NCBI RefSeq assembly: GCF_024347655.1
Contig: NZ_AP025515.1
Location: 248,001-312,000 of the forward strand
Reading direction: 5' to 3'
DNA from: Vibrio toranzoniae
GTDB taxonomy: Bacteria > Pseudomonadota > Gammaproteobacteria > Enterobacterales > Vibrionaceae
Length of the DNA: 64,000 nucleotides
Positions 41,352 to 49,378 of the stretch are shown piece after piece (the stretch's first letter is position 1; every line of letters begins with the position of its first letter). The translations under genes were made by a program, and so were the position numbers. Under the pieces are notes generated by a model. It did not search any database. It was not told where the DNA came from and saw only the letters and a program-made list of their open reading frames with translations.

Positions 41352-43583
41352 ATGAGCGGAAAACCTTCATACAACATTTCCGTTCCAGCTCTACGCCTTA
41401 GCATATTGTTTAGTGTGGTATTAACCGCGCTCGCTTTCTATTTGTACTTTTCTTGGTCGAAAATAGACTCAGTCGCTCAAGTGCAAAGCGCCCCACTTCT
41501 AATAAAGGCTCAAGAACTCAACCAGACTATCGAACTTGATATCCAAACCCTGCAACGTTGTTTAAGAACCAACAATTGCAGCAGCAATGATTTGAAACTA
41601 TCAACCTTAAAAAGCGAAATAGATGAGTTTAGGTCTTTAGCCTCTTTGAACAAAACCGAATTCAGCTTGGTTGGGGCGACCGAATATACACAAATGGAAT
41701 TAGCTATTAATCGCTTTGTCGATAGTTCCAAAACACGTAATGACATGCTGGACTTATACCTTTCACTCACTAACAGCTACCTGCAAATGGATGACAACTA
41801 TCGCAACATGTTTAATAAGCACGCGAGCGACTTGATGTCAGAAAAGAACAAGTTCTTTGTGTGGTTGTTTATGATAGCCGTAATCTTGGCTGTTATTATC
41901 GTTATTTCTAACTCAGCAGCTATATTGAAACTGAAAAAATCCAGCTCAAACGAACGAGAAATAGACTGTGAATTCGATGCCTTATACCAAGAACTCAAGC
42001 AGCTCGATTTAAAAAGACTTGAAGAGCTTCTTAACGAAGTGAGCATCAACCCCAAACAACGTCAGATCTACTCTCACCTCAAATTGGTATTCAGTAAATT
42101 AGAAGACCAAAAGCGCAATAACGATCTCTACAAGCAACTGTATGCCCTAATAGGATATGAAATTCGCGGAATAACCAACACTATCAATGGTGGCGTGCAA
42201 TACCTAGTTCAAGAGACCGATGAGAGCGGCGTGTTAATGGCGAAGGACATTACGTCTGCTTCCAATACACTATCAGAGCTTGCTGAAAACTATAACCGAT
42301 TGATTTCTCAAGGCTCAGAGAGTAAATCTAAAGAGTTCTCGCTTTTGAGCGTGCTGTCTGAATTGATGATTCATATCAGTGCGAAAGTTCAGCGTAATGA
42401 AAGCCAACTCGACTGTCTTATCTCTGACAATTTACCAAATCGCGTTGAAGGTCAATCCACCAGCTTATTCTGGATACTTTTCTTGCAGCTTTCTAACGCT
42501 ATTCAGCTCAAAGCTAACAAGAAATTGTTTGTAACGATTGAATCTGGTGCGGCTTCTAATATGGAAAATACGCGCGTCACCATCAACCTTAATTTCCTCT
42601 CAACGCTTGATGTGTTTGTTGCAAAACTAAATACACTCCATTGGAGCGCTCACAAAGACCACACCACCAGCACAGACGACTTAGCAAAGAGCATTTTGAA
42701 AGATTACGGATACTACGAAAGCCGCTGGTTCCAATCAGGCACTCAAGAGCGTTTTCAAATAGAACTTGACCTAAAGGCTAAAAGCTTCCATACGGAGAAA
42801 ACTCGTTTCGACGGTAAGCGTTTGATGCTCTGCGCAAACACTCAAATTCGCATAGATGTCATGAGAAAGATGCTCTCCAATTTGGGGCTCGATATCACCG
42901 AGATCCGCACTGCTAATGAGCTATTTTCAGCAGCGAACTCCTTCGGTGAATACGATGCAATAATGCTGACCGATACATTTGAACCCAATAAGCTTTCATC
43001 GCTCTGTAAAACGGTCAAATCACAGCTCAAGAATCACCCGAATACCAAGTTGTTGTTATCCGTAACCAACACACAACACGCGCAAGAGTGCCACAGCTTC
43101 GTCGATAAAATCATAAACTCACCAGCTATTCCTTACGAGTTTATTCCTAACTTACTTTCCATTATGGAAGCGGAAGCATCGGAAGGACAAATGGAAAACA
43201 GCTCATTCCTGATCGTCGAGGATGACCGAGTTCAACAAATCTTACTTAAGCGCATTTTAACCAAGCAAGAGTACGAACCAGACACTGTTGGTGACGGTGC
43301 CGACGCCGTGAAACACTTCATGAATCAACGTTCCGACATTATTTTTATGGACTGCATCATGCCAGGAATGGGCGGCATAGAAGCAACACAGCGTATTCGA
43401 CAGTTTGAAAAAAATAAAGATAGGAAACCTTGCACCATTATAGGTGCAACCGCATTGACCAGCAGTAACGAACACCAGGCTTGTATTGAGGCCGGAATGG
43501 ATTACGTGATCAGCAAACCTTACAAAAGCGACGAAATCATCAAGGTGATCAACAAATATGTGGCGGTACAGAAACTTAACTAG
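41352..43583 (+). CDS. Membrane pseudo-histidine-kinase with C-terminal receiver
   Basis: The 743-residue protein has two membrane helices (about 15-33 and 169-193) flanking a helical periplasmic domain of about 135 residues that has two cysteines. A kinase-like region follows in which the phospho-accepting His of the H-box is Tyr269 (LIGYEIRG against the usual MSHEIRTP). The ATPase-like region keeps an N-box trace (LQLSNAIQL) but no DxGxG or GLGL boxes. A pseudo-receiver follows (about 500-605), then a normal receiver with EDD, Asp667 in IIFMDCIMPGMGG, Thr and Lys in ISKPYK. It is unlikely to phosphorylate itself and may instead receive phosphate from another kinase or sense secretion. Its place between the fusion-protein and TolC genes suggests direct coupling to the exporter. 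The end overlaps the next gene by 26 bases. Confidence 0.8.
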   Translation: MSGKPSYNISVPALRLSILFSVVLTALAFYLYFSWSKIDSVAQVQSAPLLIKAQELNQTIELDIQTLQRCLRTNNCSSNDLKLSTLKSEIDEFRSLASLNKTEFSLVGATEYTQMELAINRFVDSSKTRNDMLDLYLSLTNSYLQMDDNYRNMFNKHASDLMSEKNKFFVWLFMIAVILAVIIVISNSAAILKLKKSSSNEREIDCEFDALYQELKQLDLKRLEELLNEVSINPKQRQIYSHLKLVFSKLEDQKRNNDLYKQLYALIGYEIRGITNTINGGVQYLVQETDESGVLMAKDITSASNTLSELAENYNRLISQGSESKSKEFSLLSVLSELMIHISAKVQRNESQLDCLISDNLPNRVEGQSTSLFWILFLQLSNAIQLKANKKLFVTIESGAASNMENTRVTINLNFLSTLDVFVAKLNTLHWSAHKDHTTSTDDLAKSILKDYGYYESRWFQSGTQERFQIELDLKAKSFHTEKTRFDGKRLMLCANTQIRIDVMRKMLSNLGLDITEIRTANELFSAANSFGEYDAIMLTDTFEPNKLSSLCKTVKSQLKNHPNTKLLLSVTNTQHAQECHSFVDKIINSPAIPYEFIPNLLSIMEAEASEGQMENSSFLIVEDDRVQQILLKRILTKQEYEPDTVGDGADAVKHFMNQRSDIIFMDCIMPGMGGIEATQRIRQFEKNKDRKPCTIIGATALTSSNEHQACIEAGMDYVISKPYKSDEIIKVINKYVAVQKLN

Positions 43584-44982
43584 CAGCATCATGGCTGCGC
43601 TTGCATTAAGTACTACACCTTCAGCATCGGCGACGACCCTGCTTGAGGCAGTAGAACTCGGCCTGCAAAACAGCCTTTCACTTCGCGCGAGTGATAAAGG
43701 TGTCGAAGAGAACGAGTACAACATTGGTATCAGCCGCTCTAAGTTCCTCCCTTCTCTTAATGGCGCAGCCGATACCACATGGAATGAAAATGAGACCTTA
43801 TTGCGGAGCGTGCCCGATGAGACCTCAAGCTACAACTCGAACAGCTACAGCCTTTCCCTTTCCCAGTCAATATTCAATCTTGGCGATGTTTTTAAGTATG
43901 GAACGGCAAAGCTCGACTTCAACATTGAAGAGATTAAACACGAGAACAAAATCCAAGACACCATCTCAGAAGTCGGCTCTCAATATTTTGAGTACTTGAA
44001 AAACAACGCACAGATAAAAGCAACGAAAGTTGAACTTAAATCATCTGAGGCTCGTGAACATCAGATGAAACGTAACGTGGAACTAGGCAACACAGCTGCC
44101 AGTGAACTGTACGAAGTGATTGCACAAAAAGAGGGGGTGGCAAATCGATTAAGAACATTACAAAAAGATCGCCAAGTCATTCTCAATGGGCTATCGATTC
44201 AGATTCAATACCCAATCACACCTTCGCAAGATATATACGAAAGCGTGCCTTTAAAAGAGATAAACGAAACAGAACAACGTTCAATCATGGATCAAGCATT
44301 AAAGCTTAATAACGACTTACTCGTGGCTAAGAAAAACGTCGAGAGAAGCCGTAGAGGCTTAAAAGAGAGCGGTTCGAACTTCTTACCTACAGTATCGCTT
44401 TCAGCCAGTTATCGGCATGATGACGCCAATAACTACGACAAGACCGATATAACAGCGACTGGTGAAAGTAACTCAACGAGTGTTGGCTTAAATCTAGCCG
44501 TACCTATCTTATCCGGTGGTTCTGATTATTACGGATATCAAAAATCCTCGACGGCCATTGAACGTACCGAATTGCTTTACCAAGATTCGCTTTACACCAC
44601 ACGTAACAATGTGAATACCTCGCTACTTACCATTAACGACTTTTCCCAGTCTATAAGCAGTTATGAAAACATCATTCGCGCTAATTATGCGTCTTACAAA
44701 GGGATCCAAAGAGCCTACCAATTAGGTACGCGTACTATCACCGATTTGCTCGCGGCCGAGAGTAAATTATTCAGCGCTTTAAGAGATTACGAAAGTGCAC
44801 GATATGACTACATCATCGAGACCATCAAACTCGAAAAAATTAAGGGCGTGCTCTCCGTAGAATCTATAGAGAGTATCATGCAATTGATGAGTGATATCGA
44901 AGATCGAGACAGCCAAGAATTAGTGCCTAAACACCTTCTTTCGACTTCGTCCTTGAAGAAAGGAGATCGCAATGCAAACTAA
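43558..44982 (+). CDS. TolC-family outer-membrane channel of the secretion system
   Basis: The 474-residue protein has a signal peptide (cut near PSASA-TT) and the TolC repeat plan. Each half starts with a conserved helical segment (LLEAVELGLQNSLSLRASDKG and SIMDQALKLNNDLLVAKKNVE) and has a strand pair with SQSIFNLG and VPILSGG turns. An equatorial helix lies in between, and the RAYQLGTRTITDLLAAESKL segment is typical of the family. It forms the outer-membrane exit of the type I machine. The start ATG lies inside the end of the preceding gene, and its own end overlaps the first ABC gene by 11 bases, so translation is coupled. Confidence 0.92.
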   Translation: MWRYRNLTSSIMAALALSTTPSASATTLLEAVELGLQNSLSLRASDKGVEENEYNIGISRSKFLPSLNGAADTTWNENETLLRSVPDETSSYNSNSYSLSLSQSIFNLGDVFKYGTAKLDFNIEEIKHENKIQDTISEVGSQYFEYLKNNAQIKATKVELKSSEAREHQMKRNVELGNTAASELYEVIAQKEGVANRLRTLQKDRQVILNGLSIQIQYPITPSQDIYESVPLKEINETEQRSIMDQALKLNNDLLVAKKNVERSRRGLKESGSNFLPTVSLSASYRHDDANNYDKTDITATGESNSTSVGLNLAVPILSGGSDYYGYQKSSTAIERTELLYQDSLYTTRNNVNTSLLTINDFSQSISSYENIIRANYASYKGIQRAYQLGTRTITDLLAAESKLFSALRDYESARYDYIIETIKLEKIKGVLSVESIESIMQLMSDIEDRDSQELVPKHLLSTSSLKKGDRNAN

Positions 44983-46558
44983 ACAATTTTCTCAAAAGAT
45001 CAATATGGCAGACAAGTGTTATCTGACTTTCTCCACGATAATTTCCACCCTATTTGGATTAGTTTTGCCCTTCTCTATTTTGATTATTTTCGACCGTGTT
45101 TTACCCAATCAAGCACAAAACACTCTGTTCTTATTGTTCGCTATTATCTTGATTTCTATCTTCCTCGATTACCATCTCAAGAATCAGGAAGAGAAGATCT
45201 CATCTGTCATCATGAGGCAGTTTGAGACCAACTTAACTAACAAGGTTTTTCAATCCATCTGTTTGGCTGAGATTTCCAAATACCGCCGCTTAGAGCCCGG
45301 TGAGTACCTCGAACGCATCTCTACTATTCCTGAACTTAAAACCTTCTTTGGCGGAGAGTCTGTTCGGGCTCTAATCAACCTAGCGGTTAGCTTATTAACT
45401 ATCATAATAATAGGGCTAATCAACATATGGGCGGGCGTTACTCTTCTGATAGCCTCGATTATTTTGGCTATTTTCGCATTTAGCCTCTCTAAACAAAAGA
45501 TTAGTAGCCTGCAAAATAAATCCGATATCGAAGGCTTAACCACATCAAAAATCATAGAAATCATCTCTAGCCCACTGGATATCAAAGCGCGAAACATGGA
45601 ATACCGCGTCGAAAGCTTGATGACACAAATGGTCGAAGAACGCGAAGTCGAAAACATCAAATATGAGCAAATTGAATCTAATTTCGGGTTGATATTGGCA
45701 CTGATCCAACAGCTCTCCATCGCCTGTGTTGTTGTGGTGTTGGCAATGGCGGTTATCAACATGGAATCAAGCCAAGGGATCATGGCTGCAATCATCATGC
45801 TAACCAACCGTTACTTTGCCCCCTACCAACAAGTAATGCGTACCGCGAGCCGTTGGGAACTAAATAAACTTCATATACAACGTATCGCGGAACTGCTTGA
45901 ACTGACGGCTTCAGTAGAACATCAACATGAAACAACAGAAGTTGAACGCATTTCAGTCAAGTACTCTGACAAGCAACGTATCGAATTCGAGCGTGGTCAA
46001 GCCTATTTGCTCACGGGGAAAAGTGGTGCAGGCAAGACCCACCTCGCCAACTGTATTACGAGACAAAGCAGCGATGACCATCTGGCAATTATGATCAACG
46101 ACACGCCTCTGAGTGACATTAACTACAACGTTTGGCGTAACAGCGTGTTGATGGTCGATAAAACGAGCTCGTTCGTAGAAGGTACCATTATTGATAACCT
46201 CACCTGTTTCCGACCAAGCCTGAATAACACGGCTTTCGCACTGTGTGAAACCATGAACATCAAGACACAAATCGATGCTCTTCCCGCCGGATTTTACACC
46301 GAACTTAAAGGTCACATGCGCAACCCATTCTCACGCCAAGTTGGTTATGCTCTGTTACTCGTCCGCGCCCTGCTCGCTAGCAAGCGCGTATTAATATTCG
46401 ACGATATCGATTGTGTCTTTGACGATGAATTTGCCCGAGTGGTGCTGACCAGTACTGCTTATCGTTCTAATGACAAGATCTTGATCATTGCCAGCAATAA
46501 AATGGACAAGCTTAACCACCGCCTCAAACGTGTCAAACTGACGGGAGGTAATCAATGA
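44972..46558 (+). CDS. ABC exporter subunit with degenerate ATPase, no N-terminal peptidase-like domain
   Basis: The 528-residue protein has six membrane helices (about 20-280) and one nucleotide-binding domain. Walker A is intact (GKSGAGKT, 349-356). The Walker B catalytic Glu is replaced by Asp478 in LIFDDID. The LSGGQ signature is lost (PFSRQVGYALLLVRAL), and the switch His is Asn in IIASNKMDKL. Homodimeric type I exporters have none of these changes, so it is probably the less active half of a heterodimer with the next gene, which overlaps it by four bases. It lacks the C39-like domain that most RTX-type exporters have at the N-terminus; the partner has one. Confidence 0.85.
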   Translation: MQTKQFSQKINMADKCYLTFSTIISTLFGLVLPFSILIIFDRVLPNQAQNTLFLLFAIILISIFLDYHLKNQEEKISSVIMRQFETNLTNKVFQSICLAEISKYRRLEPGEYLERISTIPELKTFFGGESVRALINLAVSLLTIIIIGLINIWAGVTLLIASIILAIFAFSLSKQKISSLQNKSDIEGLTTSKIIEIISSPLDIKARNMEYRVESLMTQMVEEREVENIKYEQIESNFGLILALIQQLSIACVVVVLAMAVINMESSQGIMAAIIMLTNRYFAPYQQVMRTASRWELNKLHIQRIAELLELTASVEHQHETTEVERISVKYSDKQRIEFERGQAYLLTGKSGAGKTHLANCITRQSSDDHLAIMINDTPLSDINYNVWRNSVLMVDKTSSFVEGTIIDNLTCFRPSLNNTAFALCETMNIKTQIDALPAGFYTELKGHMRNPFSRQVGYALLLVRALLASKRVLIFDDIDCVFDDEFARVVLTSTAYRSNDKILIIASNKMDKLNHRLKRVKLTGGNQ

Positions 46559-48693
46559 GTATTCTCGTTGACTTCAACAATGTATCGCAGCGTGTATTGG
46601 ACTTTGAAGCAATCGGATATAACGAACGCTACAATCAGTCACCTCTGATTCGTGGATTAGCTTACGCATTGATAGCGCTTGAATGGGAAGGTACGCCTGC
46701 TATCCTCAGTGATGCGTTTATGCCAAAACCAAAAGACAGCGACAGCTTTACCGCAACCATAGAGCGTCTTGGATACCGTTGTGATGCCACTAAGCTTAAA
46801 ACACTCGAAAATATCGATAAGCACCCTAATCCAAGCTTTATTGAGATAGAAAACCTCAACGCCATCTTTTTGGGAACAAAGGATGGAAAATTGCTGCTGT
46901 TTGATTACACGAACAACAATACTATTGAGTATCCAATGTGTAATAAGCCATGCTTGTTGATTTCTATCAGCGAGTACTCTCGTCTATTTCGTGAACCACC
47001 ACCAGAATCTCAAGATAGAAGTAATTGGATCAAATATGCTTTCTATCGTTATAACAACGAATTCAAGAGCTTAATAATTTTGAGCTTCTTCATCAGCATA
47101 CTTGGGGCATTACAACCCTTCTTTATTATGAGTGTGTATAATTTCGCGCTCACGTCTAGTTCTCAAGTAACACTCTACTGGCTGACCTTATTTGCCATTA
47201 TTGTTGGTTTCTCTGAATACTTTTTTAAGAAAATGCGGGTCAATATCATAGCGACCTCAGGTAAAGATCTCGCGGTACACATATCCCAAGCCGTTATATC
47301 AAAGCTTCTATGGCTGCCCTACGCTATGACATCAACCGCTGGGGTTTCGTCTCAGTTGGCTCGCTTAAAAGATATCGATACCTTCCGACGATTAGTAACG
47401 GCAGAATCGACCCTCAGCTACTTTGATATGCCATTCGTGATTGTATTTATCATCGCGATAGCTCTAATGTCTGGCACGGCAGCACTGGTAGTAATGGCCG
47501 GCTTAGTCTTAATGTTGGTATTCTGTGTGTACTCTCGCTATATCTACTCACAAGCCACATCCAAAAGCTCTCGTGCCAATGCGATGGTCTCTTATCAATG
47601 GAATGAGATCCTTCGTGGTATCAAGACCATTCAAGGTCTACCTTTATTGCGTGTGGTTCAATCTCGCTTTAGTGCTTCCCATATGCAAAGCACTAATGAT
47701 GCAGAGAACGTTGCCGTGACCAACAGCAAAATTCAGGCTGCAGGGGGCAGTTTGATCCAAGTGATTGGCACAGCGAGTATTGTCGCTGCGGTAATCGGCG
47801 TAATGGAAGGTACTTCAGATGCTGGTGCCATGCTCGCAACCGTTATTTTGGTTTGGAAGGCATTAGGACCGATCATGGGTATTTACAACTCCATTTCCAA
47901 ATTCCAATCAATTAAGGCGTCATCAGCTCAGATCAACAACTTAATGTCGATGAATGACGACAAACTGACTTTAGAAAAGAGCCCGCCCATTCGCTTGTTT
48001 CAAGGCAGTATTGTGGGCAGTGGTGTGAGCCACCGTTACACAGGGGCCGCAACCGGTTTAACCAATCTTGGTTTCAAGATACCACCCGGTGCAAAAGTCG
48101 TGATTTGTGGCCCGACAGGCTGCGGCAAGACAACGCTAATTTCCATCATTGCCGGGCTAGAAGACCGCTATCAAGGCGCGGTATCGGTCGATGGCTACAA
48201 CATCAAACAATTCAACAGTTATCGCTATCGCACATCGATTAACTACATCCCTTTTAACTTGCACATCTTCGAGGGCTCTCTAGAGACTAACTTCATTTTG
48301 CACAATGGACTCATTCCAATAGAGGATATGCAAGAGATGATCAGCTTCTTCGAATTGGATGAGTGGCTACCAGAAGGTTTGTCGACTCAATTGAGCGTGG
48401 ATAAATGCAAAAGCCTTCCCAACGGGGTTCAGCAAAAACTGCGGTTAGCGCTTGGCTTAGGTAATTGTGAACAATCTCTGATCATCATAGATGAACCTTT
48501 CAATGGTGCCGAAAACGAGAACGCACAGTATTTTAATCGCTTGTTCACCGATAAACTGTTGAACACGACCGTGATTTTTTCGACTAATGACCCAGGCTTG
48601 ATCATTACATCAAACATGAGCTTAGTCTTAGAGTCAGATGGTAATTTGAAATATTTTGGTTTAACAGACAAATACTTAAACAGTTTAAGTTAA
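46555..48693 (+). CDS. ABC exporter subunit with C39-like domain and near-normal ATPase
   Basis: The 712-residue protein starts with about 150 residues that look like the inactive C39-peptidase-like domain (no catalytic Cys at the expected place), which in other exporters binds the substrate. Six membrane helices follow (about 170-440), then an ATPase with Walker A GPTGCGKTT (519-527) and Walker B IIIDEP with the catalytic Glu647. The signature is altered (LPNGVQQ for LSGGQ), and the switch His is Asn in FSTNDPG. Together with the upstream subunit it likely forms an asymmetric exporter in which this half supplies the Glu. It is the last gene of the tight operon. Confidence 0.88.
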   Translation: MSILVDFNNVSQRVLDFEAIGYNERYNQSPLIRGLAYALIALEWEGTPAILSDAFMPKPKDSDSFTATIERLGYRCDATKLKTLENIDKHPNPSFIEIENLNAIFLGTKDGKLLLFDYTNNNTIEYPMCNKPCLLISISEYSRLFREPPPESQDRSNWIKYAFYRYNNEFKSLIILSFFISILGALQPFFIMSVYNFALTSSSQVTLYWLTLFAIIVGFSEYFFKKMRVNIIATSGKDLAVHISQAVISKLLWLPYAMTSTAGVSSQLARLKDIDTFRRLVTAESTLSYFDMPFVIVFIIAIALMSGTAALVVMAGLVLMLVFCVYSRYIYSQATSKSSRANAMVSYQWNEILRGIKTIQGLPLLRVVQSRFSASHMQSTNDAENVAVTNSKIQAAGGSLIQVIGTASIVAAVIGVMEGTSDAGAMLATVILVWKALGPIMGIYNSISKFQSIKASSAQINNLMSMNDDKLTLEKSPPIRLFQGSIVGSGVSHRYTGAATGLTNLGFKIPPGAKVVICGPTGCGKTTLISIIAGLEDRYQGAVSVDGYNIKQFNSYRYRTSINYIPFNLHIFEGSLETNFILHNGLIPIEDMQEMISFFELDEWLPEGLSTQLSVDKCKSLPNGVQQKLRLALGLGNCEQSLIIIDEPFNGAENENAQYFNRLFTDKLLNTTVIFSTNDPGLIITSNMSLVLESDGNLKYFGLTDKYLNSLS

Positions 48694-48740
48694 AACTACA
48701 ACCTTTATTCACAATTAACTCTTTAGGTAAATGGATGTAA

Positions 48741-48769
48741 TTGACAAAAACATAAGTGAAAGAGATGAT
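48741..48769 (+). promoter_or_regulatory. Possible promoter for the second small protein and hybrid kinase
   Basis: A consensus TTGACA at 48741-48746 is followed after 17 bases by GATGAT (four of six consensus bases), 33 bases before the ATG at 48802. It would give these genes expression independent of the secretion operon. Confidence 0.4.
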
Positions 48770-48801
48770 TTACCCTCAAGTCACATTTAACTAGGAAGCA
48801 A

Positions 48802-49176
48802 ATGTACACATTCGTTGCAGACAAGCTTGATGTATCGTACTTATCCACTATTCCTGAAAATCATCAATTTCAGGGCTGTGACGTACCTGAAGAGGAAATC
48901 GAACTCCGAGAGGTTGTTGAGGTATGGTATGAGTGTGCATTTCTACCCGCTTTTAATCTTCAGAAAATTGACATCGCAAACAAAGCTGAGCTAATCGTGA
49001 TACAAAGCCATGTTTTGAATAACGACACTAGCACTCTCGCCTTCCTGTTAAAAAACAGAGTATATCGTGCCGCACTCCAGCGAATGCTAGGGATTTGGAC
49101 ATTAGAACCGACTGCAAAATCAGCACTAGAGCAACTTCTATTAGAAGTAAATAAAGACAACAACCATCATCATTAA
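48802..49176 (+). CDS. Small protein of unknown function, paralogue of the protein at 19131-19493
   Basis: The 124-residue soluble protein has no recognised domain. It shares with its paralogue the MY start, the DVPEEEIELRE helix with a Trp five residues later, LLKNRVYRAALQRMLGIW and a final LLL. It ends in three His residues. It follows the exporter gene after 108 bases, has a good AGGAAG ribosome site and lies just before the hybrid kinase gene. The two paralogues bracket the adhesin and exporter in opposite orientation, so they probably do related jobs for this system, such as binding a kinase or exporter part. The function is unknown. Confidence 0.78.
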   Translation: MYTFVADKLDVSYLSTIPENHQFQGCDVPEEEIELREVVEVWYECAFLPAFNLQKIDIANKAELIVIQSHVLNNDTSTLAFLLKNRVYRAALQRMLGIWTLEPTAKSALEQLLLEVNKDNNHHH

Positions 49177-49378
49177 GCTTTCTTTAAAATTTCTCATCAA
49201 TAAAAATACAAAATGAACCTAAGGCCAAACGTTATCAATGGCCAAGAACGGAATGTATTGCAAGATAAGCGATAAGATCCTCGGAACTTATACCCCTTCC
49301 ACACTTCCACTAAATTTACCTTATCAAAGTTTCCATATTGTCATTTTTATTCTACTGTTTTTATATAAAAACAGTAGC

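Noticed and set aside
41352..43583. Calling this gene an ordinary active hybrid histidine kinase
   Set aside because: The phospho-accepting His is Tyr and the ATP-binding glycine boxes are missing; only the final receiver looks functional.
49238..49378. Longer N-terminus of the hybrid kinase
   Set aside because: The ribosome site is far from this ATG, and the added 47 residues include a hydrophobic stretch in front of the normal first membrane helix, which would give an odd topology.
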